NCBI GenBank assembly: GCA_012960755.1
Contig: DUAT01000013.1
Coordinates: 1-45,288, forward strand
Direction of reading: 5' to 3'
Source: Gammaproteobacteria bacterium
GTDB taxonomy: Bacteria > Pseudomonadota > Gammaproteobacteria > Pseudomonadales > Azotimanducaceae_A
DNA length: 45,288 nucleotides
Below the pieces are notes generated by a model, which ran no database searches, was not told the origin of the DNA, and saw nothing but the letters and a program-made list of their open reading frames with translations. Below are positions 27,052-36,180 of the stretch, piece by piece. The translations under genes and the position numbers were made by a program. Each line of letters starts with the position of its first letter. The stretch's first letter is position 1.

Positions 27052-29097
27052 TCAGTCTTTGGCAAACACCCGCACGTAATCTACCATCATAAATTGCGGA
27101 AATTGCGTCGCAGCAGTTGGGTACCCCGGCCAGTTACCACCCACTGCAACGTTAAATATCAGAAAGAATTTCTTCCTGAATGCCGCCAAATCCGCGGCGT
27201 CGGTTATATCGAACTTCAGGAAGGATTCGCCATCGACCAACCACTCCAGCTGGGTCTCTGACCAGAGTAAGCTAAACACATGGTAACGATTATGGTAGGT
27301 CTCGTCATCTGTGAGCTTATTCCCTGCACCTCCGAGAGGATATTGAGCTCCATTGCCATTACTGCTCCAATGGACTGTGCCATAAATTCGATCGTCCTCA
27401 TGACCAAGCAATTCCATAATGTCAATTTCACCGCTGCTCGGCCATCCCACCTCGGAGAAGTTTTCACCCAGCATCCAGAGCGCCGGCCACAGGCCCTGCC
27501 CGGTCGGCAGCGCTGCTCGAATATCGACACGGCCATAAACAAACTCGAATTTATCCTGAGTGGTCAACCTGGCCGAAGTATAGTTTTTAGCGCCATAATT
27601 CTCTTCTCTTGCCTCAATAACGAGTAACCCTTCACGCAGGTAGGCGTTACGGGATCGATAATACTGCCATTCATTATTTCCCCAGCCACCATCACCCGTT
27701 TCATAATTCCAATCAGTGGTGTCGATCTCTGACCCCTCAAACTCATCTTGCCAGACCAATGAATAACCCGGATAACTCTCGTTACCCTGAAAGCCCGGCT
27801 GGGGATTTGGATTAAGCCAATCAGTTCCAGGCGGCTGCAGACCTGATCCCTCATCAGGTCCGTCTGGGTTGGCTACCCAGCGAACCTGATCAAGCAGAAA
27901 GACCGTGTCAGTATACTGGCTTGCCCAAATCACAATACCCGTGTCAATCGTCCCTAAATCTAAACCCTGAGCTACCAAATCATTGACGGCAACCGAAAAG
28001 CTGACCCACTCACCACTACTCGCGACCCCCAATTCATAATTATCTGAAGTACAAGGATAGACGCAGTCAATCTTCATATTCATAGCAGGGTCACCTGAGT
28101 CAATTCTGACATCAAATTCGATGGTGCCGCCTGCATAAGCGCTTAGATCCTCAGGTGATGCGGTTTTTATATATAAACCAGCCACCTTCCCAGCAGAAGA
28201 ATGAGCCACCTGGAGAACATTACCTCGCTGCGCATCTGCGACAATTGACCAACCGATATTGGGACAGCTCTCGCCGCCATCATTTTCGCAGGTGTTGTAA
28301 TTGATCCCCTCATCATAAGCACCGATACCCAGATCCCAAGTATCTGCAACTTCGCCATCTGATAAAACGAGTAAGGATTGGGGTGATTCTACCGCTGCAG
28401 TAACCGTAACGGTCCGGGTCACCGATACACTATTACCACCACTGTCGGTCACCTCATAGGAAACCAGGTAACTGCCCGTACTGCTGGTGTTGATATCACC
28501 AAGACCAGAGATCACCACACTGCTGCTGAGATCACCATCCTCCTGATCAACTGCCGAAACACCCGCATCAAGATAGTCCTCGCCCACAGTCAGGCTCACA
28601 GTCACGGCGCCTAAAACTGCTAGCACCGGCGGCTGATCATCAAGACTATCAACAATTCCATCACCATCTGTATCAGTAATGGTATTGAAGTAACTTTTAA
28701 TCTCTGCACTGGAAGTTAGCGTTGCCGCGCTGCCGAGACTGCCCTGAACAAGGGGTTCTCCCTGGAAGCCAAACAAATGTCGAATAATCAGGAGTCCATC
28801 GGTCAAAGGCAATAAGGCAGCATCGCTATCGATGTCCAGATAGTTATCATTCTGCGCCAGGTGGGTTGCAATCTGATCTGCCTCAGTACGGCGAGCGTCA
28901 ACAGCTAAAGCCCCTCTGGTCAGTGCGTCTCCAGAGAACCCAAACAGATACCGCATAACGAGCAACCCATCCGTCAGCGGCTCTAGATGGCCATCATCAT
29001 CAACATCCAGCGTAAAAGCCGCCATAACCGGACTAAAAGAGAGCATTGATAGGTTAAAAACCAGAGCAAGGAGCATCTGGCGAAGTCGGTACTGCAT
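27052..29097 (-). CDS. GH16 endo-beta-1,3-glucanase (laminarinase), multidomain, secreted
   Basis: Secreted endo-glucanase of 681 residues. The signal peptide (about 1-26) is followed by two dockerin/EF-hand-like calcium repeats (FTLDVDDDGHLEPLTDGLL at about 28-46 and LDIDSDAALLPLTDGLL at about 87-103). A third calcium-like DTDGDGIVD lies near 142, then a DUF5011/Ig-like domain (about 157-233) and a CBM-like beta-sandwich (about 240-410). The C-terminal GH16 domain (about 445-681) has catalytic E557, D559 and E562 in SGEIDIMELLG. The GHxxDxxxGTVHW-like stretch and WPALWML are typical of GH16 laminarinases. It is the probable first-attack enzyme of the locus. Confidence 0.93.
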   Translation of the reverse strand: MQYRLRQMLLALVFNLSMLSFSPVMAAFTLDVDDDGHLEPLTDGLLVMRYLFGFSGDALTRGALAVDARRTEADQIATHLAQNDNYLDIDSDAALLPLTDGLLIIRHLFGFQGEPLVQGSLGSAATLTSSAEIKSYFNTITDTDGDGIVDSLDDQPPVLAVLGAVTVSLTVGEDYLDAGVSAVDQEDGDLSSSVVISGLGDINTSSTGSYLVSYEVTDSGGNSVSVTRTVTVTAAVESPQSLLVLSDGEVADTWDLGIGAYDEGINYNTCENDGGESCPNIGWSIVADAQRGNVLQVAHSSAGKVAGLYIKTASPEDLSAYAGGTIEFDVRIDSGDPAMNMKIDCVYPCTSDNYELGVASSGEWVSFSVAVNDLVAQGLDLGTIDTGIVIWASQYTDTVFLLDQVRWVANPDGPDEGSGLQPPGTDWLNPNPQPGFQGNESYPGYSLVWQDEFEGSEIDTTDWNYETGDGGWGNNEWQYYRSRNAYLREGLLVIEAREENYGAKNYTSARLTTQDKFEFVYGRVDIRAALPTGQGLWPALWMLGENFSEVGWPSSGEIDIMELLGHEDDRIYGTVHWSSNGNGAQYPLGGAGNKLTDDETYHNRYHVFSLLWSETQLEWLVDGESFLKFDITDAADLAAFRKKFFLIFNVAVGGNWPGYPTAATQFPQFMMVDYVRVFAKD

Positions 29098-29634
29098 AAT
29101 TATACCTTAACGATTCTGTGCTGAGTCACGTAGCCAATCTATCGTATTATCCCCAACTTCGCTGTTATTACTCGCTTAATACGACAGAATGTTACGATCC
29201 TGCGACCAAAGCGACGCTATGGACCTGCGCCTTGAACGTCGTCAGCGAACCTGGGGCCACTGACATTTAATTCTAAGAGACACTTTTCTGCATAGGGTAC
29301 CCCCTCTATCCTGCTAGTCGCAGGTTTTGCACCCTGCGCTTATTCCACTGTAGGTCTAGAACCAATCCTGATTTTCATTTGATTCCCTGGTAATCGTTTA
29401 TTTGCCCGACAGCAACAGATTGAATTTTATTTCGCCCAAGAAGGCGAATCAACCGGATTTTCGGAGTAACGGTCAAGTACCATAGTTGCAGATTTTCATT
29501 CAAGTTTAGGACACCGTGACGTTGTCTTCCCATTGAGGGTCAATGGCTGATTTTGACCGGAAGGCGTCGCTGTTTACTTCAAATCGAACACTAACTATGA
29601 TAATAGTTATATTCCTAATTTGCTTACTCCTAAC
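29098..29634. other. Divergent intergenic region between GH16 and BVMO genes
   Basis: About 540 bases separating the glucan locus from the oxidative region. It must hold the promoters for the GH16 gene (leftward) and the monooxygenase gene (rightward). I found no LacI-type palindrome like those at 9.97 and 14.6 kb, and no coding signal. Confidence 0.5.
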
Positions 29635-31458
29635 ATGCAAGATGTAATCAGCTTAATGCTCGGTGATATTGACTTTGATCCCGATGCCCTAAGGGCCAAA
29701 TATCTCGAAGAACGAGACAACCGCGTACGAGACGACTCAAATGACCAGTACGTTGAAGTGAAAGGCGATTTTTCCAGCTATGTCGACGATCCCTATGAGA
29801 AAGCTGTTGACAGAGCACCCCTTAATGACACTGTTGAAGTCGTCATCATCGGCGGCGGCTTTGGCGGTTTATTGCTAGGTGGCAGACTCCGTGAAGCAGG
29901 TTTTCAAGATATACGTATCATCGAAAAAGGCGGCGACTTCGGCGGGACCTGGTACTGGAATCGATATCCGGGCGCCATGTGTGATGTGGAGTCCTACTGC
30001 TATCTTCCGATGCTGGAGGAACTGAACTACATGCCCAAAGACAAGTATTCAGGTGCGCCAGAAATCATGCAGCACACGCAGAATATCGCCAGACATTACG
30101 GACTCTATGAAAACGCATGCCTGTCTACCAAGGTAACCGAACTCAGCTGGGATGAGAAAGAACAATTCTGGATCGTGACCACAGATCGCGGCGATCGGAT
30201 TTGTGCTCGCTTCGTGGCGATGGCTAACGGGCCGCTCAATAGACCAAAGCTACCTGGGATTCCTGGTATCAGTGATTTCAAAGGTCATACATTTCATACT
30301 AGCCGTTGGGATTATGAGTACACCGGCGGTGATTCCGGCGGTAACCTAACGAAACTCAAGGATAAACGAGTCGGGATCATCGGTACTGGCGCCACAGCTG
30401 TGCAGTGCATCCCACATCTAGGAGAGTGCTCGGGCGAACTCAAAGTTTTCCAACGGACCCCATCGTCTGTGGATGTCCGCAACAATCGCCCCACGGATGC
30501 CGGTTGGGCTGCTTCTCTGGAGAGCGGTTGGCAATACGAGAGGATGGACAACTTCAATGTTCTGGTCAGTGGTGGCGACCAGGATGAAGACCTAGTTGCC
30601 GACGGGTGGACCGACATCTTCCGAAACCTGACCGGTATAGCCGCCAAGCAAGCATCACGAAAGCTTGGCCGTCGGCTCACCGGCAAAGAAAAAGGCCTGC
30701 TCATGGTAATGGCCGATTACAAAAAGATGAACGGCGTAAGGGAACGTGTCGACGCCATTGTTAAAGATAAGAAAACGGCCGAGGCGCTAAAACCCTGGTA
30801 CCGTCAGTTTTGTAAGAGACCCTGTTTCCATGATGAGTATTTGCCCACGTTCAATCGAAAAAATGTTCATTTAATAGACACTAAAGGCAAGGGTGTTGAG
30901 CGAATTACAGAGAAGGGAGTGGTGGTCGACGGGATCGAACACGAACTCGATTGTCTTATATTTGCGACGGGCTTTGAAGTAGGCACGAGTTATACACGAC
31001 GAGCGGGGTATGACGTAATCGGTCGCGACAGCCAGAAGCTCAGTGACAAATGGTCAAACGGGCTCAAGACCTTGCACGGATTCACCAGCCACGGCTACCC
31101 CAACTGCTTCTTTCTTGGCTTCACTCAAGCCGCGGTGACCGTTAATGCCCCGCACGCGTTGAAAGAGCAGGCAATACAAATCGCTGCCATCATGACGGAA
31201 GCCCGCAATCGAGGTGCAAAAACCATCGAGGCGAGTGCCGAGGGTGAGCAGGGTTGGTTGGACGAGATCAAGCGCACCGCAAAGTATGGCGAGCGCTTTC
31301 GTGCTGAGTGCACGCCTGGCTATTACAACAATGAAGGTGAGTTAGATAACCCCCACGGCTTGCTCACCGGCGGCTATGGGGGCGGACCGATTAAGTTTTT
31401 CCGCATTCTCGAGCAATGGCGGGCGTCTGGTACCTTTGACGGAATCGAGTTCAGGTGA
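29635..31458 (+). CDS. Baeyer-Villiger-type flavin monooxygenase
   Basis: Likely FAD- and NADPH-dependent enzyme that inserts oxygen next to a ketone to give an ester or lactone. With ATG 29635 the product is 607 residues (a TTG five codons earlier is possible). The FAD Rossmann motif is GGGFGG (73-78), followed by GGTWYWNRYPGAMCDVES, a hallmark of this class. The BVMO fingerprint FKGHTFHTSRWD is at 215-226, and the NADPH site GTGATA at 250-255. The N-terminal extension of about 65 residues resembles the phenylacetone/cyclopentadecanone monooxygenase branch. The substrate cannot be read from sequence. The CuMMO operon and SDR nearby suggest a ketone derived from hydrocarbon oxidation. Confidence 0.93.
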   Translation: MQDVISLMLGDIDFDPDALRAKYLEERDNRVRDDSNDQYVEVKGDFSSYVDDPYEKAVDRAPLNDTVEVVIIGGGFGGLLLGGRLREAGFQDIRIIEKGGDFGGTWYWNRYPGAMCDVESYCYLPMLEELNYMPKDKYSGAPEIMQHTQNIARHYGLYENACLSTKVTELSWDEKEQFWIVTTDRGDRICARFVAMANGPLNRPKLPGIPGISDFKGHTFHTSRWDYEYTGGDSGGNLTKLKDKRVGIIGTGATAVQCIPHLGECSGELKVFQRTPSSVDVRNNRPTDAGWAASLESGWQYERMDNFNVLVSGGDQDEDLVADGWTDIFRNLTGIAAKQASRKLGRRLTGKEKGLLMVMADYKKMNGVRERVDAIVKDKKTAEALKPWYRQFCKRPCFHDEYLPTFNRKNVHLIDTKGKGVERITEKGVVVDGIEHELDCLIFATGFEVGTSYTRRAGYDVIGRDSQKLSDKWSNGLKTLHGFTSHGYPNCFFLGFTQAAVTVNAPHALKEQAIQIAAIMTEARNRGAKTIEASAEGEQGWLDEIKRTAKYGERFRAECTPGYYNNEGELDNPHGLLTGGYGGGPIKFFRILEQWRASGTFDGIEFR

Positions 31459-31887
31459 TGTCCAGCACACTTAAGTTAGTCGTGCTGGTAGGCGGCTGAA
31501 AAGACGTCAGTCATGATGCGTTGATGGCAAGAAGGCAAGACGGGCGCAAACCTGTGTAGCGAACGCCCTGACCAGAGGGCAGGCTATCGAAATCAATGGA
31601 TCTGATCTATGAAGCCTGTTCCGACCAAAAATCTATGCTCAATTCAGTAAGGCAAATCGCTACAGGAATAGCCAGCCAGGCACCACTGGCAGTCTATGAC
31701 TGCAAGAGAATCATTAACGATGCGAGCGACCACAACACAGCGGATAGCCTTGACTAGATCACCATCTGCAATGCCCGCATGCTACAACTGGATAATTCAG
31801 GAAGCGATATCTCCCGGCGCTGGAAAGCGCCCTGGCGATCGCCGCACTCCTGCCAAGTGGGCGCACCACATAACAACCAATATTCTG
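31459..31887. other. Intergenic stretch before the hydratase remnant
   Basis: About 430 bases with no family-recognisable coding sequence on either strand. It may be decayed DNA, since it ends at a gene remnant that has kept a good ribosome binding site. Confidence 0.4.
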
Positions 31888-31902
31888 TGGAGGAAATATG
31901 AC

Positions 31903-32073
31903 ATGACAGCTGATCTGATTGAAACCAGTGACCGTGGTGTTTGCAGTATGAGCTTGAATCGTCCCGAAGTCGGCGGCGCAAAGAGAGGCAACGAGCGCTT
32001 CACGCTGGGGCAAAAAATTCCAGCGTTCATCATCAAGTTGGCCAACCTGCCAACCTGCCAACCTGGAGGATAA
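31903..32073 (+). pseudogene. Remnant of enoyl-CoA hydratase/isomerase gene start
   Basis: A strong ribosome binding site (GGAGGAA near 31888) precedes ATG 31903, whose first residues MTADLIETSDRGVCSMSLNR match the opening strand of crotonase-family enzymes (xVETxxRGVxxxxLNRPEV). After PEV the resemblance stops abruptly, and the frame continues through unrelated sequence and three 8-base repeats to a stop 57 codons from the start. A normal member is about 250-270 residues, so nearly the whole gene has been deleted. The retained start region lies directly upstream of the SDR gene. Confidence 0.7.
32041..32064. repeat. 8-bp tandem repeat GCCAACCT x3
   Basis: Three perfect head-to-tail copies of GCCAACCT abut the GGAGGA ribosome binding site of the SDR gene. 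The number of copies is open to slippage, but it would not change the distance between the ribosome binding site and the SDR start codon. Confidence 0.9.
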
Positions 32074-32077
32074 CCCA

Positions 32078-32923
32078 ATGAAAGACCTTAAGGGTAAGGT
32101 GGCGTTCGTCACAGGTGGCGCCAGCGGCATAGGCCTTGCGATGACACGGTCGTTTTCGGTCGCGGGCATGAAGGTCGCGATCACCGACATCGAACAAGCG
32201 GCACTCGATCGAGTAAAGGAAGCGTATATCGGATCAGAAGCCGAAGTGATCTACCTGAAAGTCGATGTGACCGACCGCGACGCAATGGAGCGGGCAGCCC
32301 GAGAAACCGAGGCCGCCTTTGGTAATGTGCACGTGGTCTGCAACAACGCCGGCGTTGCCGTCACAGGGCGAGTCCACAAAATGGATTACAAGGACTGGGA
32401 CTGGGTGATGGGTGTGAATCTGAATGGTGTTATCAACGGCGTGCAAACGTTCGTCAACCGCATCATGGCACACGGCGAAGGCGGCCACTTCGTGAACACA
32501 GCCTCGATGGCAGGGCAGATGCCGATTCCGAGTGGCAGCATCTACACCACCAGCAAATACGCTGTTGTCGGCATGTCGGAAGTGATGCGCAGAGATCTAG
32601 CCCGATACAACATCGGTGTATCAGTGCTGTGTCCGGGCGGAGTAACCACCAACGTCATACACTCAGGCCGCAATCGTCCGGCGAATATGCAACGCGACAA
32701 GGACAATTCGAAGTTGCGGACTATGGGCGGCTTGCAGGAGGCCGTCATGTCGGACATGCTCGATGCGTCTGTCATCGGTGACATGGTCGTAGCGGCAATT
32801 CGGGGGGACGACGCGTACATCTTCAGCCACCCTGGCCTGAAGTCGGTCGTCGACTTGCGCACCCAGGAGATCAACGAGTCATTTGCACGTTGGTCGCAAT
32901 ATAGAAAAGACCATGGGATCTAA
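32078..32923 (+). CDS. Short-chain dehydrogenase/reductase (SDR)
   Basis: Classical SDR of 281 residues, probably an NAD(P)-dependent alcohol dehydrogenase. The coenzyme motif TGGASGIG is at 12-19, NNAG at 89-92, catalytic S143, Y156 and K160 (YTTSK). D37 after the second strand (ITDIE) favours NAD over NADP. The start is secured by GGAGGA seven bases upstream. The C-terminal extension (GVTTNVIHSGRNRP onward) resembles SDRs found in steroid, terpene and alcohol degradation clusters. Its position between the BVMO and the CuMMO operon suggests oxidation of a secondary alcohol to a ketone (inference). Confidence 0.93.
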   Translation: MKDLKGKVAFVTGGASGIGLAMTRSFSVAGMKVAITDIEQAALDRVKEAYIGSEAEVIYLKVDVTDRDAMERAARETEAAFGNVHVVCNNAGVAVTGRVHKMDYKDWDWVMGVNLNGVINGVQTFVNRIMAHGEGGHFVNTASMAGQMPIPSGSIYTTSKYAVVGMSEVMRRDLARYNIGVSVLCPGGVTTNVIHSGRNRPANMQRDKDNSKLRTMGGLQEAVMSDMLDASVIGDMVVAAIRGDDAYIFSHPGLKSVVDLRTQEINESFARWSQYRKDHGI

Positions 32924-33441
32924 GCTAACGGCAGAAGGCAATGTCTGACATGTGTGTGACATCAACCCAAACAGAATCACCTAACCTTGTCTGCTAATAG
33001 CCACTTTTGCTAATTTAAACTGAAACGGAGGAATTGCAAAAAGTAAATGAAATTACCCGCTTGATTTCTATTCAGATAACGTGATGTGTGTACCTTATCT
33101 TAAATAAGATGTACACATAGTCGATCATCACTTGAATGAAGTTGCCACAAAAATGTGATTCCAGGTCATGAAGGTGGATCGATAGTTCCAAGTTTCAGGA
33201 TCTTGTTGCTTTAGTTTTGTAATACGCGTGGGTGGGACTGCATCGTGTACCTGCGGGTACTTTTGTAATCTTCAGAAAATGCTCTTTATAACGCCCGCCC
33301 ACCAAATCACGAGTGCTGTAAGCGAGCCTCTACTACGGGAAGTACGATGAGCGTGAGCTCTCTACATGTGCTAACTTGGCTGCTGCAGATACACAAGATG
33401 CAGACACAATGCATCATTTTGCTGTACGGGACACAACAACT
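32924..33441. other. Intergenic region upstream of MFS gene
   Basis: About 520 bases, AT-richer than the genes around it. The only structure that I can support is the large inverted repeat at 33087-33117. No coding sequence was recognised. Confidence 0.5.
33087..33117. promoter_or_regulatory. 31-bp inverted repeat, likely operator
   Basis: Outer arms TGTGTAC and GTACACA are perfect complements. Inside them CTTAT and ATAAG also pair, leaving the centre CTTAA and a 2-base offset. Two nested dyads of this size suggest a binding site for a dimeric regulator, for example of TetR or GntR type. It lies about 325 bases upstream of the MFS start. No regulator gene is nearby. Confidence 0.55.
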
Positions 33442-34860
33442 ATGAATAGTAAAGTCTTATCTCTGGCCGGCACCCCTGCGGCGAGTCCCCTTGGTTACTT
33501 CAGTTGGACATTTGGTCAGGGTGCACGTGACCCGTATTACATCATGGTCATTATCTACGTGTTCTATCCTTATTTTAGTAATACAGTGGTCGGTGATCCG
33601 GTAAAAGGTCAGGCCCTGATTGGTTACATTACGGCAGCAGCAGGCTTTGTACTGGCCTTGACCGCCCCTTTTTTGGGCGCAATTGCGGACAAGGATGGTC
33701 GCCGCAAACCCTGGGTGGTGGGCACGGTGCTGGTGATGACGATGGGCGCCTTTAGCCTGTGGTTTATCAAACCAGAAGGTCAGGGTTTGAGTCTTGGCGT
33801 GTCGCTGGCAATTTTGTTTGCCATCAAAATCTGCTTCACTATCTCAGAGGTATTCCACAACGCCATGTTGCCCTCTATCGCACCGATGAACCGGGTTGGT
33901 GTGATCTCCGGTCTGGCCTTTTCGTTAGGTAATGTCGGTGGGTTAATACTGATGTTATTTGTGCTAGTCGCATTTTCACTGCCCGGCACCCAGCCCTGGG
34001 CGTTTTTACCAGAAGTCCCATTGTTTGGCATTGACCAGGCAAGCCATGAACATAACCGTATCGTCGGCCCGATTGCAGGTGCATGGATGTTGGTGATGAC
34101 CCTGCCGATCTTGTTATTTACGCCCGATGGCAAAGCTTCACACTCGCCCATGTGGCAATTGGCCAAAGAAGGTGTGCTGGACGTATTCCAAACACTGAAA
34201 CATGTAAGACACTACGCCAATATTGCACGCTACCTGCTTGCCCGGATGTTCTTTATTGACGGCATGGTGGGCGTGCTTACATTTGGCGGCATCTATGCAT
34301 CTGGCACCTTTGGCTGGGACACCACCACACTGCTTATTTTTGGCTTGTGCACTAGCGCGTCGGCCATGTTCGGCGCGTACATGGGTGGGCGCCTTGACGA
34401 CCGCATTGGTTCCATTCTTGCACTGCAGATTGCCATTGGCACCAGCGCCCTTGTGTTGCTAACACTCGTATCAGTGCAGCCAGACACCATTTTGTATGTG
34501 ATTGAAGTGGGCTCTGAGCCCGTGTGGGACGCGCCTTACTTTGCATCATTACCTGAACTCTTTTACTTTGCGACAAATCAGGTATTCGCCATGTTTTTTG
34601 TGACCGGGTTGTCAGCATCCAGAACCCTGATGGCACGCATTTCCCCGCCAGAAATGGTAACCCAATTCTTCGGACTGTTTGCTTTGTCATCGACTGTCAC
34701 CGCATTTTTAGCGCCTTTGTTGGTCGCCACCGTCACCGACCTCTTTGAATCACAGCGCATTGGTTTTGCCTCGCTGGCTTCACTGATGATTATCGGCGCC
34801 GTGATGTTATTAAAGGTGAAGGAGGAGCAGGCGACGGTCGTGGGCACGGGGGAGTCTTGA
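33442..34860 (+). CDS. MFS transporter, UMF1/Atg22-like
   Basis: Integral membrane protein of about 472 residues with around 12 hydrophobic segments. The first loop GAIADKDGRRKPWVVG (after helix 2) is the MFS signature, and MGGRLDDRIGS marks the matching loop in the second half. The N-terminal block YFSWTFGQGARDPYY followed by an open helix resembles the UMF1/Atg22-like subfamily often annotated as 'MFS transporter' in degradation clusters. The start is uncertain: ATG 33442 or 33409, both in frame, neither with a good ribosome binding site. The substrate is unknown, though uptake of an organic acid or hydrocarbon-derived compound is possible. Confidence 0.85.
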   Translation: MNSKVLSLAGTPAASPLGYFSWTFGQGARDPYYIMVIIYVFYPYFSNTVVGDPVKGQALIGYITAAAGFVLALTAPFLGAIADKDGRRKPWVVGTVLVMTMGAFSLWFIKPEGQGLSLGVSLAILFAIKICFTISEVFHNAMLPSIAPMNRVGVISGLAFSLGNVGGLILMLFVLVAFSLPGTQPWAFLPEVPLFGIDQASHEHNRIVGPIAGAWMLVMTLPILLFTPDGKASHSPMWQLAKEGVLDVFQTLKHVRHYANIARYLLARMFFIDGMVGVLTFGGIYASGTFGWDTTTLLIFGLCTSASAMFGAYMGGRLDDRIGSILALQIAIGTSALVLLTLVSVQPDTILYVIEVGSEPVWDAPYFASLPELFYFATNQVFAMFFVTGLSASRTLMARISPPEMVTQFFGLFALSSTVTAFLAPLLVATVTDLFESQRIGFASLASLMIIGAVMLLKVKEEQATVVGTGES

Positions 34861-35271
34861 TGCATTCCATTTTATTCGCTTAGTCAGCCGCTATACAGAT
34901 TGTCCTAGCAGCGCTAGATTAAGTCAGGTCAAAGTCAGCAATCAAGCGGATGAATTTGTCAGTTACATGATAATCGGAGAGACATGAAGCGTCAGGTCGG
35001 CACCGTGAAGGGGACAGGAACAGGCAGCCCCGCTTGACTAAAGGGCCTCGGAATTCACTCACAATGACTTGCGCCAGCGGCACACACTTTATTCCCGAAC
35101 CTGTCACATCCAATTCCAGTGAAGACGACCCGAAGGCGGGGGCTTGGGGACAACAACACGCGCCAAAAACTTGATCAGCCTATGCACGGTTGTTGAATCA
35201 ACAACCTTGACTAACGACTGGCTAAGGATTGCTGTTACTGCACAAATTCGGGCCTGCCGCAGATTAGGTCA
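34861..35271. other. Convergent intergenic region between MFS and hydrolase genes
   Basis: About 410 bases between two genes that converge. I found no clear hairpin with a T-run and no credible gene. A short minus-strand ORF near 34919-35113 has no recognisable features and is not called. Confidence 0.5.
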
Positions 35272-36180
35272 CTAATGCCTTGACGCCTCAACGACTTCAC
35301 TGAAGAAGCCAATCAGGTCAACTGCGCGACCTGGCCAGTAAGAATGATTACCGGGCAGTTCACAGAAAACGGTCGGGGCTTGAGCGGCGCAGCCGGTATA
35401 TTCCCTGCAGCCTCTGTTGTTAGTAACGGCGGTCGTTTTGGAACACTGGTTGCAGTCTGCCCACCAGGCTGCTACCAGCTCGCCAAAGCCCGGAAAGTGA
35501 CTATCATTCTGATTGTGCATCAGCATCACAGCAGTCGGGTCCGGGCAGGCGAAGGCTGTCATATCAAGCCCCTGCATGCCCATCGCGCTTGGCCCTATGG
35601 CGCGCGGATATAGCCGCTGGTCTGACATAACAGCGAGTGCATTGGACACCGTTCCGCCATCAGAGTGACCAGTATAAAAAACGAGGGATGGTTCGATGCA
35701 CCATTGCTTAGTTACCGCATCGGGTATCCTCCCGAGCGATGCCAGGTTACTGATACTGAGCCCTATGCTATCGACATGGACAACAACAAACCCCCGCTCG
35801 GTCGCGGCACGGGTCAAACCCGTGAATCGTTCTGACATCATCTCGCTAAAACCCGACGGTGCCCAGACAACAAGTAAAGCATGACCAAAGTCGCTGCGAT
35901 AATTGCCGGGTGTCGTCACAGTGTAGGAAATCAAATCAGGGCTTTTTAGTGGCGCGTGATCTGCCACCCGGCCGATCGATGGGGCACAGACGGTAAGGTA
36001 GCTGTCTGGGTATTCAAAATCTACTGGTGATATCGACGCACTGTCATATAGATAAGATTCATTGATAAAAAGTACAAGCCCGGCCAGTCCGACGAAAAAC
36101 GACAGGTAAACTTTTGTCAACAACTTGAGACCGGAAAAATATTGACTGGCCCCGGAAATCAAACCACGGCTAGTGGCCAT
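35272..36180 (-). CDS. Membrane-anchored alpha/beta hydrolase (PHB depolymerase/esterase-like)
   Basis: Last gene of the CuMMO operon. Using ATG 36180 (302 residues, 11-base overlap with the cupredoxin gene), an N-terminal hydrophobic anchor (about 22-40) precedes an exported alpha/beta-hydrolase domain. The catalytic triad is visible: S173 in the elbow GHSDGG, D226 in NQNDSHFP and H279 in PGNHSYWPG. Six or more cysteines in the C-terminal third suggest disulfides. The closest families that I recognise are LpqC/PHB depolymerase and feruloyl-esterase-type enzymes. A periplasmic esterase next to an oxygenase operon could hydrolyse an ester product, for example from the nearby BVMO, but the BVMO lacks a signal peptide and would be cytoplasmic, so this link is tentative. 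Confidence 0.8.
   Translation of the reverse strand: MATSRGLISGASQYFSGLKLLTKVYLSFFVGLAGLVLFINESYLYDSASISPVDFEYPDSYLTVCAPSIGRVADHAPLKSPDLISYTVTTPGNYRSDFGHALLVVWAPSGFSEMMSERFTGLTRAATERGFVVVHVDSIGLSISNLASLGRIPDAVTKQWCIEPSLVFYTGHSDGGTVSNALAVMSDQRLYPRAIGPSAMGMQGLDMTAFACPDPTAVMLMHNQNDSHFPGFGELVAAWWADCNQCSKTTAVTNNRGCREYTGCAAQAPTVFCELPGNHSYWPGRAVDLIGFFSEVVEASRH

Noticed and set aside
31696..31902. Plus-strand ORF upstream of the hydratase remnant
   Set aside because: The in-frame stretch before ATG 31903 shows no homology, while the ribosome binding site and crotonase-like residues fit a start at 31903.
34919..35113. 64-codon minus-strand ORF after the MFS gene
   Set aside because: No recognisable motif or start signal. 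I considered a transposase fragment but found no supporting residues or inverted repeats.
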